Below are positions 8,934 through 17,711 of a stretch of DNA of 55,378 nt, one piece after another. The translations under genes were made by a program, and so were the position numbers. The stretch lies in the NCBI GenBank assembly GCA_036555325.1, contig DATBLQ010000053.1, positions 1-55,378 of the forward strand, in the 5' to 3' direction. Position 1 is the stretch's first letter. Each line of letters opens with the position of its first letter. Source of the stretch: DATBLQ01 sp036555325 (GTDB taxonomy: Bacteria > Pseudomonadota > Alphaproteobacteria > Rhizobiales > Aestuariivirgaceae). Under the pieces are notes generated by a model. The model made no database searches, was not told the DNA's origin, and worked only from the letters and a program-made list of their open reading frames with translations.

Positions 8934-9493
8934 GGCTCAAGCTCGGTATCCCAGTAGAGATAGTCCTGCCAGCTCTCGTGCAAATAGTTGGGAGGAAACA
9001 GCCGGCCGTTCCTATGCAACTCGTGCACGGTTGGCCGCACCGGCTTCTGTCCCGGCCACATGGAAACTTCTTCCGGAAGGTGGCCACCTTTTTTCAGGTT
9101 GCATGGCGCACAGGCAGTTACCACGTTTTCCCAAGTCGTATGGCCGCCCTTGGATTTGGGTACCAAGTGATCGAACGTCAGATCGTCATCGCGCTCGCCG
9201 CAGTACTGGCACGAGAAGCGATCCCTGAGAAACACGTTGAAGCGCGTAAATGCCGGATAGCGGGCGGGCCTTATGAAGGTTTTTAGCGAGACCACGCTCG
9301 GCAGGCGAAACTCGAAGGACGGACTGCGCACCACACGGTCATATTCCGACACGATGTTCACTCGGTCCAAGAATACCGCCTTGATTGCGTCCTGCCACGA
9401 CCAGAGCGACAGCGGATAATAGGAGAGCGGGCGGTAGTCCGCATTAAGGACCAGCGCCGGGCAGCTTTCTAACGCGGTGGGTGCCTGATACAC
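8930..9493 (-). CDS. HNH endonuclease family protein
   Basis: A 187-residue protein. The C-terminal half carries a zinc-finger HNH fold: FSCQYCGERDDDLTFDHLVPKSKGG followed by NVVTACAPCNLKKGG, with two CxxC pairs and the DH..N catalytic core. The N-terminal part (LVLNADYRPLSYYPLSLWSWQ) is typical of the large family of stand-alone HNH proteins widespread in alphaproteobacteria as core genes. The substrate is unknown. It is convergent with dsbB and lies downstream of alkA on the same strand, 23 bases away. Confidence 0.88.
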   Translation of the reverse strand: MYQAPTALESCPALVLNADYRPLSYYPLSLWSWQDAIKAVFLDRVNIVSEYDRVVRSPSFEFRLPSVVSLKTFIRPARYPAFTRFNVFLRDRFSCQYCGERDDDLTFDHLVPKSKGGHTTWENVVTACAPCNLKKGGHLPEEVSMWPGQKPVRPTVHELHRNGRLFPPNYLHESWQDYLYWDTELEP

Positions 9494-9516
9494 GCGCCTG
9501 TCATCCCTCGGGCTCC

Positions 9517-10221
9517 TTAGGCCCCGTTCATGTCGACACTACTATATCTCCTACCACGATGGTGTGAAGAGGTCGCTCTTCGTCGAAAAACCTTCTCCTC
9601 CAAGCCGTTGAGGCGGCGGTAATACGACCACAAGAGGCGCGCCGCCACTGCGCGCCATGGTCGCCATGGCTCGGCCATTTGTCGCATGGCGTGATCTGTC
9701 GGCCTCGCCGGAAGTGCAAAGAGTTGCTTGGCTGCACACTTGAGCGCTATGTCTCCGTGAGGCCAAATATCGCTCCGGCCAAGCGCAGTTAGTAAATAGA
9801 TGTCGGCACTCCAGGACCCCACGCCTGGCAACGCCATCAGTTTGCCGCGCACATCTTCATCGCCGAGGCTTTTAAGCTTGTCGAAGTCAAGAAGTCCCCT
9901 CGCCACCTCATCGGCAATAGTCTTGATGGAAATGGCTTTTGCGTTGGATAGTCCAACTGCCCTCAATTGTTCGATTGCAGCGCCTGCAATCAGGGAAGGC
10001 TCAAGTGGGTCGAAGGCCGACCGCAGCCGACCGATGATCGCCTTTGAAGCTTTGAGCGAAATCATCTGTTCCACGATGATCTCAACGAGACATGAAAATC
10101 CTCCCCTCCGGAGCCTGAGCGGCGGCAATCCTTCTCTCGCCACCGCACCGAAGCGTGGTTCCTGCTCAACCAGTGCCTTGACCCCTAGCCTAAGATCGGC
10201 AATTCCACGTAGCGATCGCAT
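9517..10221 (-). CDS. alkA: DNA-3-methyladenine glycosylase II-like (HhH-GPD)
   Basis: A 234-residue HhH-GPD base-excision glycosylase. The helix-hairpin-helix is LMALPGVGSWSADIYLLTAL and the catalytic Asp is in WPHGDIALK, the position of Asp238 in E. coli AlkA. The AlkA N-terminal beta domain is missing, as is common in the shorter alphaproteobacterial enzymes. It should remove alkylated purines from DNA. It is divergent from gluQ with 39 bases between starts. Confidence 0.85.
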   Translation of the reverse strand: MRSLRGIADLRLGVKALVEQEPRFGAVAREGLPPLRLRRGGFSCLVEIIVEQMISLKASKAIIGRLRSAFDPLEPSLIAGAAIEQLRAVGLSNAKAISIKTIADEVARGLLDFDKLKSLGDEDVRGKLMALPGVGSWSADIYLLTALGRSDIWPHGDIALKCAAKQLFALPARPTDHAMRQMAEPWRPWRAVAARLLWSYYRRLNGLEEKVFRRRATSSHHRGRRYSSVDMNGA

Positions 10222-10260
10222 CGAAACTTCCAGGGCTACCCCCCGCCCATATCACCACCC

Positions 10261-11097
10261 ATGACTCCTGCCAACTACCGTTTTGCGCCAAGTCCGAACG
10301 GTGAACTACACCTGGGCCATGCCTATTCAGCTCTCTTTACCCAGAAGGAGGCCCAGCGCGATAATGGAAGATTCATTTTGCGCATCGAAGACATAGATAC
10401 GCTGCGCTGCCGCCGGCACTTTGCCGAACAGATATTCGACGATCTCGCCTGGCTCGGGTTGGGCTGGGAGGAACCCGTTCGCTTTCAGAGCGCCCATCTT
10501 GCCGATTATGCCCTCGCCCAACAGCACCTGATCGATATGGGCTTGCTGTACCCGTGTTTTTGCTCCCGCCTGAGGCTTCGGGAGCTCCCGGCAGACCGCT
10601 GCGACCCTGATGGTGCTCCCCTCTATCCGGGCACCTGTCGCGAGCTTGCTTCAACCGCCCGCAACCGATGCATCGCACAAGGAATGCCCTTCAGCCAGCG
10701 CATCGATATGGAAAAAGCCTGTCGTCGGCTGCGCTCAACGATTTCTTTTCACGAGCTCGGGCAAGGTCGGAGTATCGAGGCCGATCCCCGCCGCTGGGGC
10801 GATGTCATTCTCATACGCAAGGATATCGGCACGAGTTATCACATCGCGGTCGTGGTCGATGATGCTATTCAGTCGGTCACGCATGTGACTCGCGGTATGG
10901 ATCTGTTCGAAGCAACTCATATCCATCGGCTGCTGCAGGCGCTCCTCGCTCTTCCGGTTCCTGTTTATCTGCATCACCGCCTCATTGGCGATGAGCAAGG
11001 CCGCAAACTTTCTAAGTCAGCCGGCGATCGCTCCCTACGTTCGCTTCGTCAGGCCGGCATCACTGCCGGCGAGGTTCGGACGGCGCTCGGCTTTTGA
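10261..11097 (+). CDS. gluQ: Glutamyl-Q tRNA(Asp) synthetase
   Basis: A 278-residue paralogue of the GluRS catalytic core without an anticodon-binding domain. The HIGH-type motif is FAPSPNGELHLGHAYSA (residues 7-23) and the KMSKS-type motif is KLSKS near residue 251. The zinc-site residues are visible as CFCSRLRLREL and YPGTCREL. The enzyme attaches glutamate to queuosine in the anticodon of tRNA-Asp. The last 63 bases overlap the 3' end of ecm on the other strand. Confidence 0.93.
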   Translation: MTPANYRFAPSPNGELHLGHAYSALFTQKEAQRDNGRFILRIEDIDTLRCRRHFAEQIFDDLAWLGLGWEEPVRFQSAHLADYALAQQHLIDMGLLYPCFCSRLRLRELPADRCDPDGAPLYPGTCRELASTARNRCIAQGMPFSQRIDMEKACRRLRSTISFHELGQGRSIEADPRRWGDVILIRKDIGTSYHIAVVVDDAIQSVTHVTRGMDLFEATHIHRLLQALLALPVPVYLHHRLIGDEQGRKLSKSAGDRSLRSLRQAGITAGEVRTALGF

Positions 11098-13095
11098 CTC
11101 TCCTGAACCAGTCTGTTCAAAACGCTGATCGACGATCTCGATGATCTCGTGGACGATTTTATTTATCTCGAAATCCTTGGGCGAGTACACTCGCTCAACG
11201 CCGAGCTGTTTGAGGATATTGACATCTTCCGCGGGAATGATTCCGCCGACGACGACGGGCACATGGTCAAGTCCGTTTTCCCGCAGACCATTCATCACCT
11301 CCCGAACAACCTGCACATGCGCCCCCGACAGGACGGACAGGCCGACGATGTGCGCATTGTTATCCCTCGCCGCCTCAACGATCTCCAGAGGCGTGAAGCG
11401 GATACCGTCATAGCGCACGTCCATCCCGCACTGTGCCGCCCGCAGCGCGATCTGCTCCGCCCCGTTCGAGTGCCCGTCGAGCCCGGGTTTTCCGACGATC
11501 AGACGCACTGCCGTGCCGAGTTTGCTAGCTAAGGACCTCACCGCCTGCCGCAATGCCCTGATCTCCGCTGTCGTATCTTCCTCTCCCTCGCCATGAAGTG
11601 TAACCCCGGTCGGAGCCCGGTACTCGCCGAACGCTTCGCGCAGCGTTGCTCCCCATTCGCCCGTCGTAACGCCTGACCTTGCACAGGCGATTGATGGCTC
11701 CATTATGTTGCGTCCCTCGACCGCCGCTCGCTTGAGCTCGCTGAGCGCTACCTTCACCGCGTGCTTGTCTCGCTTGTCGCGCCAAGCCTTGAGGTTGGCT
11801 ATCTGATCGCTCTCGATCTGGTCCTTGATGCTGGTCACTGCTCCAATCGCGCCAAGCGGCGAGGCCTCGCTCTCGGTGAAAGCATTGACGCCGACCACCA
11901 CCGCTTCGCCCGTCTCAATCGCCAGCAGTCTCGCACTGTTCGCCTCGACGAGCTTGCGTTTCATATATCCCTCCTCAACGGCGGCGATTGCACCACCCAT
12001 GCTAAGAACATGTTCAAGCTCAAGCCGCGCGGCTCGTTTCAGTTCTTCTGTCTTGCGTCCAATCTCTTTCGACCCCTCGAAAATATCTCCATGCTGCAAA
12101 AGGTCCGTTTCGAAGGCCACGATCTGCTGCATCCTCAGCGACCATTGCTGATCCCAGGGCCGCGGCAATCCCAGGGCCTCGTTCCACGCTGGCAATTGCA
12201 CGGCGCGCGCACGGGTATTTTTCGACAGCACCACCGCCAGCATCTCGATGAGGATCCGGTAAACGTTGTTTTCTGCCTGCTGCTCGGTCAATCCCAGAGA
12301 ATTGACCTGCACGCCATAGCGAAATCGCCGACACTGTTCCTCCGTGACCGCATAGCGTTGACTGCAAATCTCCTCCCACAATTCGGCAAATGCCTTGATC
12401 TTGCACAGCTCGGTAATGAACTTCATTCCCGCGTTCAAAAAGAAGCTGACCCTGCCCACGATCCGGGAAAACTCACTTGCAGTTATCTCTTCTATTTCGC
12501 GTACCGCATCGAGAATTGCGATGGCCGTGGCCAGCGAATAGGCAATCTCCAAAGCGGGAGTGGCACCGGATTCCTGCAGATGGTAGGAGCAAACATTGAC
12601 CGGATTCCACCTTGGCATCTCGCGGGCACAGAACGCGATGATGTCGGCAGTAAGCCTGAGCGAAGGTGCGGGCGGAAAAATATAGGTGCCGCGCGAGAGA
12701 TATTCCTTGATGACGTCGTTTTGCGTTGTTCCGGCAAGCAGCCGTCTTGCCGTACCACGTTCTTCAGCTGTGGCGATGTAGAGCGCCAGCAGCCAAGCCG
12801 CTGTCGCATTGATGGTCATTGAGGTGTTCATCTGATCCAGCGCAATCCCGTTCATGAGGGTGCGCATATCCTCGATGTGGGAGATGGGAACTCCCACTTT
12901 GCCAACCTCCGAGCGTGCCAGCCGATGGTCGCTGTCGTATCCTAGCTGGGTCGGCAGATCGAAGGCGACCGACAGGCCCGTCTGCCCTTTCGCGAGATTG
13001 CTGCGATAAAGCCTATTGCTCTCCTCCGCCGTTGAATGTCCGGCGTAGGTACGGAATATCCATGGAGCTTCTAATGATCGATTGGGTCTCGGCAA
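11035..13095 (-). CDS. ecm: Ethylmalonyl-CoA mutase (MeaA-type, B12-dependent)
   Basis: A 686-residue protein of the acyl-CoA mutase family. The N-terminal TIM barrel begins PWIFRTYAGHSTAEESN and includes GLSVAFDLPTQLGYDSDH and EYLSRGTYIFPPAPSLRLTAD. The cobalamin-binding DxHxxG is D540-G545 (GKPGLDGHSNG). The sequence is the Ecm/MeaA branch and not the two-subunit methylmalonyl-CoA mutase. It converts ethylmalonyl-CoA to methylsuccinyl-CoA in acetate assimilation. ccr and mcd follow about 1 kb away on the opposite strand. The last 20 or so residues beyond the B12 domain are a non-conserved-looking tail overlapping gluQ. Confidence 0.93.
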   Translation of the reverse strand: MPRPNRSLEAPWIFRTYAGHSTAEESNRLYRSNLAKGQTGLSVAFDLPTQLGYDSDHRLARSEVGKVGVPISHIEDMRTLMNGIALDQMNTSMTINATAAWLLALYIATAEERGTARRLLAGTTQNDVIKEYLSRGTYIFPPAPSLRLTADIIAFCAREMPRWNPVNVCSYHLQESGATPALEIAYSLATAIAILDAVREIEEITASEFSRIVGRVSFFLNAGMKFITELCKIKAFAELWEEICSQRYAVTEEQCRRFRYGVQVNSLGLTEQQAENNVYRILIEMLAVVLSKNTRARAVQLPAWNEALGLPRPWDQQWSLRMQQIVAFETDLLQHGDIFEGSKEIGRKTEELKRAARLELEHVLSMGGAIAAVEEGYMKRKLVEANSARLLAIETGEAVVVGVNAFTESEASPLGAIGAVTSIKDQIESDQIANLKAWRDKRDKHAVKVALSELKRAAVEGRNIMEPSIACARSGVTTGEWGATLREAFGEYRAPTGVTLHGEGEEDTTAEIRALRQAVRSLASKLGTAVRLIVGKPGLDGHSNGAEQIALRAAQCGMDVRYDGIRFTPLEIVEAARDNNAHIVGLSVLSGAHVQVVREVMNGLRENGLDHVPVVVGGIIPAEDVNILKQLGVERVYSPKDFEINKIVHEIIEIVDQRFEQTGSGESKAERRPNLAGSDAGLTKRT

Positions 13096-13177
13096 CTGAA
13101 GGTCTCGATGAAGCCTAGGTCCTCATCGAAGCATGCGCGATTTTGGCATGCAATATCCAGTTTGCCGCGATCAGGCC

Positions 13178-13492
13178 TTAGGAGGCGTTGCGGTTGGTCA
13201 AACCTATGACCGCAAGCAGCAGGATCGTTGAAACCGACATGCCCACGCAAATAGCTGCGAGCAACGGAACCATGCTGTTGTACCAGTACCCCACGAAACC
13301 ATACTCCATCCCGATGCCCACACTGATGATTGAACTAAGAAGCAACACTGGAAAGAATGCGATTCCCAGCGCCACGCTTTTTAGGATTTGAGTGAGCACA
13401 TAGGCCCCCAGCACACACATCAGCGATGCCATGATGAGCGGCTCGGTGTCGATACTCAACCACAGCTGCAGGTGATCGGAAATCCATTTCAT
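13178..13492 (-). CDS. Small membrane protein, function unknown
   Basis: A 104-residue protein with three likely transmembrane segments (about 17-36, 37-57 and 75-97; for example ALGIAFFPVLLLSSIISVGIG). No family was recognised. It lies between ecm and another small membrane gene on the same strand. Codon use looks ordinary for the window and no larger frame competes, so it is probably real. Confidence 0.6.
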   Translation of the reverse strand: MKWISDHLQLWLSIDTEPLIMASLMCVLGAYVLTQILKSVALGIAFFPVLLLSSIISVGIGMEYGFVGYWYNSMVPLLAAICVGMSVSTILLLAVIGLTNRNAS

Positions 13493-13576
13493 GTTGTGAT
13501 CGACCCGAAAACCCTGGTAGTAGTGCCTCTGGGATTGTTCATTCCTTAAGCGTTGCAGTGATTCCCCGCAAGCGTT

Positions 13577-13915
13577 TTAACCCCGCTTGACGATCCAGAT
13601 GATGGTAACGCCGGCGAACGTCATGCCTATCATCGACAGCACGGCCGGCAGCTGAACTGCCGGATCGAGCGGCAAAGGCATGTCTCTGGCCAGCCAATTG
13701 CTCAGGCTCGCGCACAGGAACAGCGCAATGAAATTGACCGGAAAGTTGAAAGCCCCTGTTTCCGCCGTCTTGTCAGAAAGGAAATGCGCTCCGGCCAGTG
13801 AGGAAATGAGCGCCACCCAAAAGCTGCTGCTCGACCAGTTGAATATTGCATCGAGAAGCGGAGGCAGGCCTGGCCAGCTGAACCAGGAGAAAGTGAAAAA
13901 CTCTACAGCGTGCAT
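13577..13915 (-). CDS. Small membrane protein, function unknown
   Basis: A 112-residue protein with hydrophobic segments at about 30-48, 56-75 and 88-108, the last ending in a positively charged IVKRG. No family was recognised. It sits upstream of the preceding small membrane gene on the same strand and is divergent from ccr, so the two may form a small unit. Confidence 0.6.
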   Translation of the reverse strand: MHAVEFFTFSWFSWPGLPPLLDAIFNWSSSSFWVALISSLAGAHFLSDKTAETGAFNFPVNFIALFLCASLSNWLARDMPLPLDPAVQLPAVLSMIGMTFAGVTIIWIVKRG

Positions 13916-14068
13916 CCCAAAGCTCTCTTGGCTTCATTACCCGCCTGATCATATCCCCCGCCAAAGCTTCCTGCGGCAATTCCTCGCAACTTGGTTTCCG
14001 GCCCTCTCGACAATTGCTGCACTGCACAATACTGTGCCGGCACGCACGCGCTGAAACGAGGTTCCCGA

Positions 14069-15370
14069 ATGCCGCCGACTGTCCTGGCTCAAGCCGCTTC
14101 CACAGCCCCCAAGCCGAATCAGATTCGGAAGGAAATCTATGAGGTTGGTGAAATTCCGCCTCTGGGGCACGTGCCCTCGCAAATGTACGCCTGGACGATC
14201 AGAAAGGAGCGCCACGGACCGCCGATCGATGCAATGCAAATCGAAATTGTGCCAACTTGGACGATCGGGTCTGACGAGGTGCTGGTGCTCGTTATGGCGG
14301 CAGGCGTCAACTACAATGGCGTTTGGGCGGCGTTGGGCACCCCTTTGTCCCCGCTCGATGGCCATAAGAACTCCTTTCATATTGCAGGCTCCGATGCATC
14401 GGGCATCGTGTGGGCGGTGGGCTCGAAAGTGAATCGCTGGAAGCCCGGCGATGAAGTTGTTGTCCACTGCAATCAGGACGACGGTGATGATGAGGAGTGT
14501 AACGGCGGAGATCCCATGTTTTCACCCTCGCAACGCATCTGGGGATACGAGACTCCCGACGGTTCGTTTGCCCAATTCTGCCGCGTTCAAGCTCGCCAGC
14601 TCTTGCCGCGACCGCCGCATCTGACCTGGGAGGAATCGGCCTGTTACATGCTCACCTTGGCGACCGCCTATCGCATGCTTTTCGGTCACCGTCCTCACAC
14701 CTTGAAACCGGGTCACAATGTGCTGGTCTGGGGAGCATCGGGAGGACTTGGATCCATGGCGGTGCAATTGATAGCGACCGCCGGCGGCAGCGCCATTGGT
14801 GTGATTTCCGACGATGACAAGCGCGATTTCGTGCTCGGGCTGGGAGCTAAGGGAGTGATCAACCGCAAGGCCTTCACCTGCTGGGGCAGGATGCCAGAGG
14901 TCGGTACTCCTGAATATTCATCCTGGCTCAACGACGTGCGCTCGTTCGGCAAGGCGATTTGGGCCCATACCGGCAAAGGTAACAACGTTGACATTGTCTT
15001 CGAGCATCCGGGCGAGCAGACGTTTCCCGTATCGCTTTTCGTTGTTCGCCGTGGCGGCATGGTGGTCATTTGCGCCGGCACCACTGGCTACAATCTCACA
15101 ATGGATGCCCGGTATTTGTGGATGCATCAGAAGCGCGTCCAAGGATCCCATTTCGCCAACCTGATGCAGGCCTCCAACGCAAACCGTTTGGTCCTTGCCC
15201 AGCGCATCGATCCTTGCATGTCGGAGGTCTACGCCTGGCGCGATATTCCGAAAGCGCATATGAAAATGTGGCAGAACCGACATCGGCCCGGGAACATGGC
15301 CGTCCTCGTCTCAAGTCCTCGCGCTGGCCTGAGGACCCTTGATGACGCCCTTGAAGCACACCTTTCCTAG
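14069..15370 (+). CDS. ccr: Crotonyl-CoA carboxylase/reductase
   Basis: A 433-residue medium-chain dehydrogenase/reductase. The start is ATG 14069 (MPPTVLAQ), preceded by the RBS AACGAGG; the open frame upstream to 13991 lacks a family match. Diagnostic segments are MAAGVNYNGVWAALGTPLS, HIAGSDASGIVWAVGSKV, VVHCNQDDGDDEECNGGDP and the nucleotide-binding VLVWGASGGLGSMAVQL, with WDIVFEHPGE-like NNVDIVFEHPGEQTFP for CO2 binding. It reductively carboxylates crotonyl-CoA to ethylmalonyl-CoA, the committed step of the ethylmalonyl-CoA pathway. The mcd start codon follows the stop directly. Confidence 0.95.
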   Translation: MPPTVLAQAASTAPKPNQIRKEIYEVGEIPPLGHVPSQMYAWTIRKERHGPPIDAMQIEIVPTWTIGSDEVLVLVMAAGVNYNGVWAALGTPLSPLDGHKNSFHIAGSDASGIVWAVGSKVNRWKPGDEVVVHCNQDDGDDEECNGGDPMFSPSQRIWGYETPDGSFAQFCRVQARQLLPRPPHLTWEESACYMLTLATAYRMLFGHRPHTLKPGHNVLVWGASGGLGSMAVQLIATAGGSAIGVISDDDKRDFVLGLGAKGVINRKAFTCWGRMPEVGTPEYSSWLNDVRSFGKAIWAHTGKGNNVDIVFEHPGEQTFPVSLFVVRRGGMVVICAGTTGYNLTMDARYLWMHQKRVQGSHFANLMQASNANRLVLAQRIDPCMSEVYAWRDIPKAHMKMWQNRHRPGNMAVLVSSPRAGLRTLDDALEAHLS

Positions 15371-17014
15371 ATGAGCAATTTGCTGCAGCAAACCGCCTTG
15401 GCGGTCAGCGCCGTTGAGCGCTTTTGTCTGCAAGCCGGCTCCAACATTCGTCACCTTGTGTCGAGTGGCGGCAGACTGTCCGGTGAAATTCTGGAACGCG
15501 AGCAACTTCGCGCTCATGGACTGGCTTGGCTATCAACCTATCGGGCGGCTTTGCAGAGCCTGCACGCCTGGGGCTTGGGGCTCGCCGGGCAAAATCGCCT
15601 TGGCGAGCTTGAAGAACTTCTGATCCTTGAGGCCTTTGGTGAGTATCTGAATCAAATCACCGGCGGCATACCAATGAACCAGGCCGAGTTCGTACGGCCT
15701 GCCGACCTTTTCCTCACGCCCGACGACGTCGCGCCCTTACAGCTTGCGGCAAGCGCCTTCTTGCGCCGAGGAGCTGGTGCGGAAATCCGGACACGGATCA
15801 GTTTGCTTCTTCAACAGCAGCATCACTCTCCCTTCGGCGACTGCGGTCTTGACGAAACCTTCGAGCAGATGCGCAACGAGATGCGCCGCTTTACCGAAGA
15901 CCATGTGGCGCCGCATGCCCATCAATGGCACCGGGACAATGCCTATGTGCCGCTCGAATTGATTGGCGAGCTCGCCCGGCTCGGAGTTTTCTCGCTCACC
16001 TTGCCGGAGGAATTTGGTGGCATGGGCCTCGGCAAGGTTGCCATGTGCGTCGTTTCCGAGGAACTCTCGCGCGGCTGGATCGCCGTTGGCTCGATCGGCA
16101 CTCGTGCCGAAATCGCCTGCGAGCTCATTCTTGCCGGTGGAACTCCAAACCAAAAACAAAAATGGCTGCCGAAGATCGCATCCGGCGAGACGATCACCGC
16201 CGCAGTTTTTACCGAGCCGAATTTCGGGTCCGACCTTGCAAGGTTGTCCACCCGGGCGACGTCGGTCGACAACGGATATCGCATCACGGGCAACAAGACC
16301 TGGATCACCCATCCGGTTCGTGCTGATGTCATGACCATCCTCGCTCGTACCGATCCGGCCGACCCCGGCCATCGCGGGCTCTCTATGTTTATCGCCGAGA
16401 AGCCGCGTGGCGACGATGGTGCCCCTTTTCCGACAGACGGCATGAGCGGAAGCGAGATTGAAGTCTTGGGCTACCGGGGCATGAAGGAATATGAGATCCG
16501 CTTCGAGGATTTTTCCGTTCCCCGTGACGCACTTCTGGGAGGCATTGAAGGCCAGGGATTCCGGCAGCTCATGCAAACCTTCGAGTCCGCCCGTATCCAG
16601 ACCGCCGCCCGCGCCGTCGGAGTTGCGCAAAACGCCCTGGAGCTCGGGCTCGCTTACGCCTTAGACCGTCGGCAGTTCGGCAGGCCCATCATCGCCTTTC
16701 CGCGTATTTCCCATAAACTTGCTCTCATGGCCGTGGAAGTCATGGCTGCCCGCCAGCTCACCTATCACGCTGCTCGTGCAAAGGACGCCGGGCAGCGCTG
16801 CGATCTCGAGGCCGGGATGGCTAAACTTCTGGCTGCCCGCGTGGCCTGGGCAGCTGCCGACAATTCCCTGCAAATCCATGGCGGCAATGGTTTCGCGCTG
16901 GAATTCCCGATTTCCCGAGTTTTGTGCGATGCTCGCATCCTGAGCATATTCGAAGGCGCTGCAGAAATTCAGGCCCAGATTATTGCCCGCCGACTTCTCG
17001 CCGATGAAGACTGA
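15371..17014 (+). CDS. mcd: Methylsuccinyl-CoA dehydrogenase
   Basis: A 547-residue acyl-CoA dehydrogenase. An N-terminal extension of about 160 residues precedes the canonical fold, which is typical of Mcd and absent from ordinary short-chain enzymes. The FAD/substrate segments are AAVFTEPNFGSDLARLSTRA and NKTWITHPVRADVMTILAR, and the C-terminal helix domain has DRRQFGRPIIAFPRI and IHGGNGFALEFPISRVLCDARI. It oxidises methylsuccinyl-CoA to mesaconyl-CoA. Its ATG begins at the base after the ccr stop, so ccr-mcd form a tight operon. Confidence 0.93.
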   Translation: MSNLLQQTALAVSAVERFCLQAGSNIRHLVSSGGRLSGEILEREQLRAHGLAWLSTYRAALQSLHAWGLGLAGQNRLGELEELLILEAFGEYLNQITGGIPMNQAEFVRPADLFLTPDDVAPLQLAASAFLRRGAGAEIRTRISLLLQQQHHSPFGDCGLDETFEQMRNEMRRFTEDHVAPHAHQWHRDNAYVPLELIGELARLGVFSLTLPEEFGGMGLGKVAMCVVSEELSRGWIAVGSIGTRAEIACELILAGGTPNQKQKWLPKIASGETITAAVFTEPNFGSDLARLSTRATSVDNGYRITGNKTWITHPVRADVMTILARTDPADPGHRGLSMFIAEKPRGDDGAPFPTDGMSGSEIEVLGYRGMKEYEIRFEDFSVPRDALLGGIEGQGFRQLMQTFESARIQTAARAVGVAQNALELGLAYALDRRQFGRPIIAFPRISHKLALMAVEVMAARQLTYHAARAKDAGQRCDLEAGMAKLLAARVAWAAADNSLQIHGGNGFALEFPISRVLCDARILSIFEGAAEIQAQIIARRLLADED

Positions 17015-17083
17015 TTTATTGCCAACTATCGTCGAAGCGAGCTTCGGCGTACTATGGGAATGGTCATTCTGTTGGAACTCTAA

Positions 17084-17272
17084 ATGAGTGCCATTGATAT
17101 CCTTGTCCCGCTTGCGATCGGCGTCGTGTTTGTTGTTCTGCTGGTCGGCCTGTGGAACATGTTGCGCGGTGGCCCCGCCAACACATCCCAGAAGCTCATG
17201 CGCCTGCGCGTGGTGGCGCAATTCTTGGCCATTATCCTCATTCTTGCGGCAGTCTACTTCACCGGCCGTTGA
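17084..17272 (+). CDS. Twin transmembrane (HIG1-like) small protein
   Basis: A 62-residue protein with two hydrophobic helices (IDILVPLAIGVVFVVLLVGL and RVVAQFLAIILILAAVYF) joined by the loop WNMLRGGPANTSQKLMRLR. This two-helix layout with the N..S/TQKLMR loop matches the HIG1/hypoxia-induced small membrane proteins common in alphaproteobacteria. In some relatives these associate with respiratory complexes; the role here is unproven. It sits between mcd and the DUF1232 gene on the same strand. Confidence 0.75.
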   Translation: MSAIDILVPLAIGVVFVVLLVGLWNMLRGGPANTSQKLMRLRVVAQFLAIILILAAVYFTGR

Positions 17273-17336
17273 TCTTGAATGCCGCGTCGCGTCCACCCAT
17301 CTTTCCGACAGTCGAACTGAGAGAGGTAAAAAGCCG

Positions 17337-17711
17337 ATGGCACGCCAAAGCTCACGCGAATCGTCAAGCTTTCCGGACGAACAGCTCGTCAGGGAAGGGT
17401 TTTGGCCAAAGCTCAACCGCAGCCTTAGCTACCTGCCCTTTGCCGACAAGCTCGCCGCCGCTTTTTATTGCGCCACAGACGATGCCACCCCCTTTAAGGT
17501 TCGGGCCACCCTCCTCGGTGCTCTCGCCTATTTCATTTTACCCTTCGATCTCATCCCGGATGTGGTCTTGGGCCTGGGATTCACCGACGACATGGCGGTT
17601 CTCGTCACTGCCTTTACCATGATCCGCAATAACATGACTCAAGATCACCTCGACAAGGGGCGCGAGGCTGTCGAGCGTATGCGCCGCGGCGAGATGCCCT
17701 TTGCATCCTAA
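17337..17711 (+). CDS. DUF1232 (YkvA-like) membrane protein
   Basis: A 124-residue protein. The core (LLGALAYFILPFDLIPDVVLGLGFTDDMAVL) is the diagnostic YFxxPxDLIPDxxxxxGxxDD signature of DUF1232. Function is unknown. ATG 17337 is preceded by the RBS GAGAGG at 17320; the frame is open further upstream but overlaps the twin transmembrane gene. The stop codon shares four bases with that of the convergent oxidoreductase gene. Confidence 0.85.
   Translation: MARQSSRESSSFPDEQLVREGFWPKLNRSLSYLPFADKLAAAFYCATDDATPFKVRATLLGALAYFILPFDLIPDVVLGLGFTDDMAVLVTAFTMIRNNMTQDHLDKGREAVERMRRGEMPFAS

Noticed and set aside
11761..12822. A 353-residue open frame antisense to ecm
   Set aside because: It lies wholly inside the well-supported mutase gene and has no recognisable domain; high-GC coding regions often give such antisense frames.
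15737..16630. A 297-residue open frame antisense to mcd
   Set aside because: Entirely within the conserved acyl-CoA dehydrogenase gene, no domain, no plausible RBS context.
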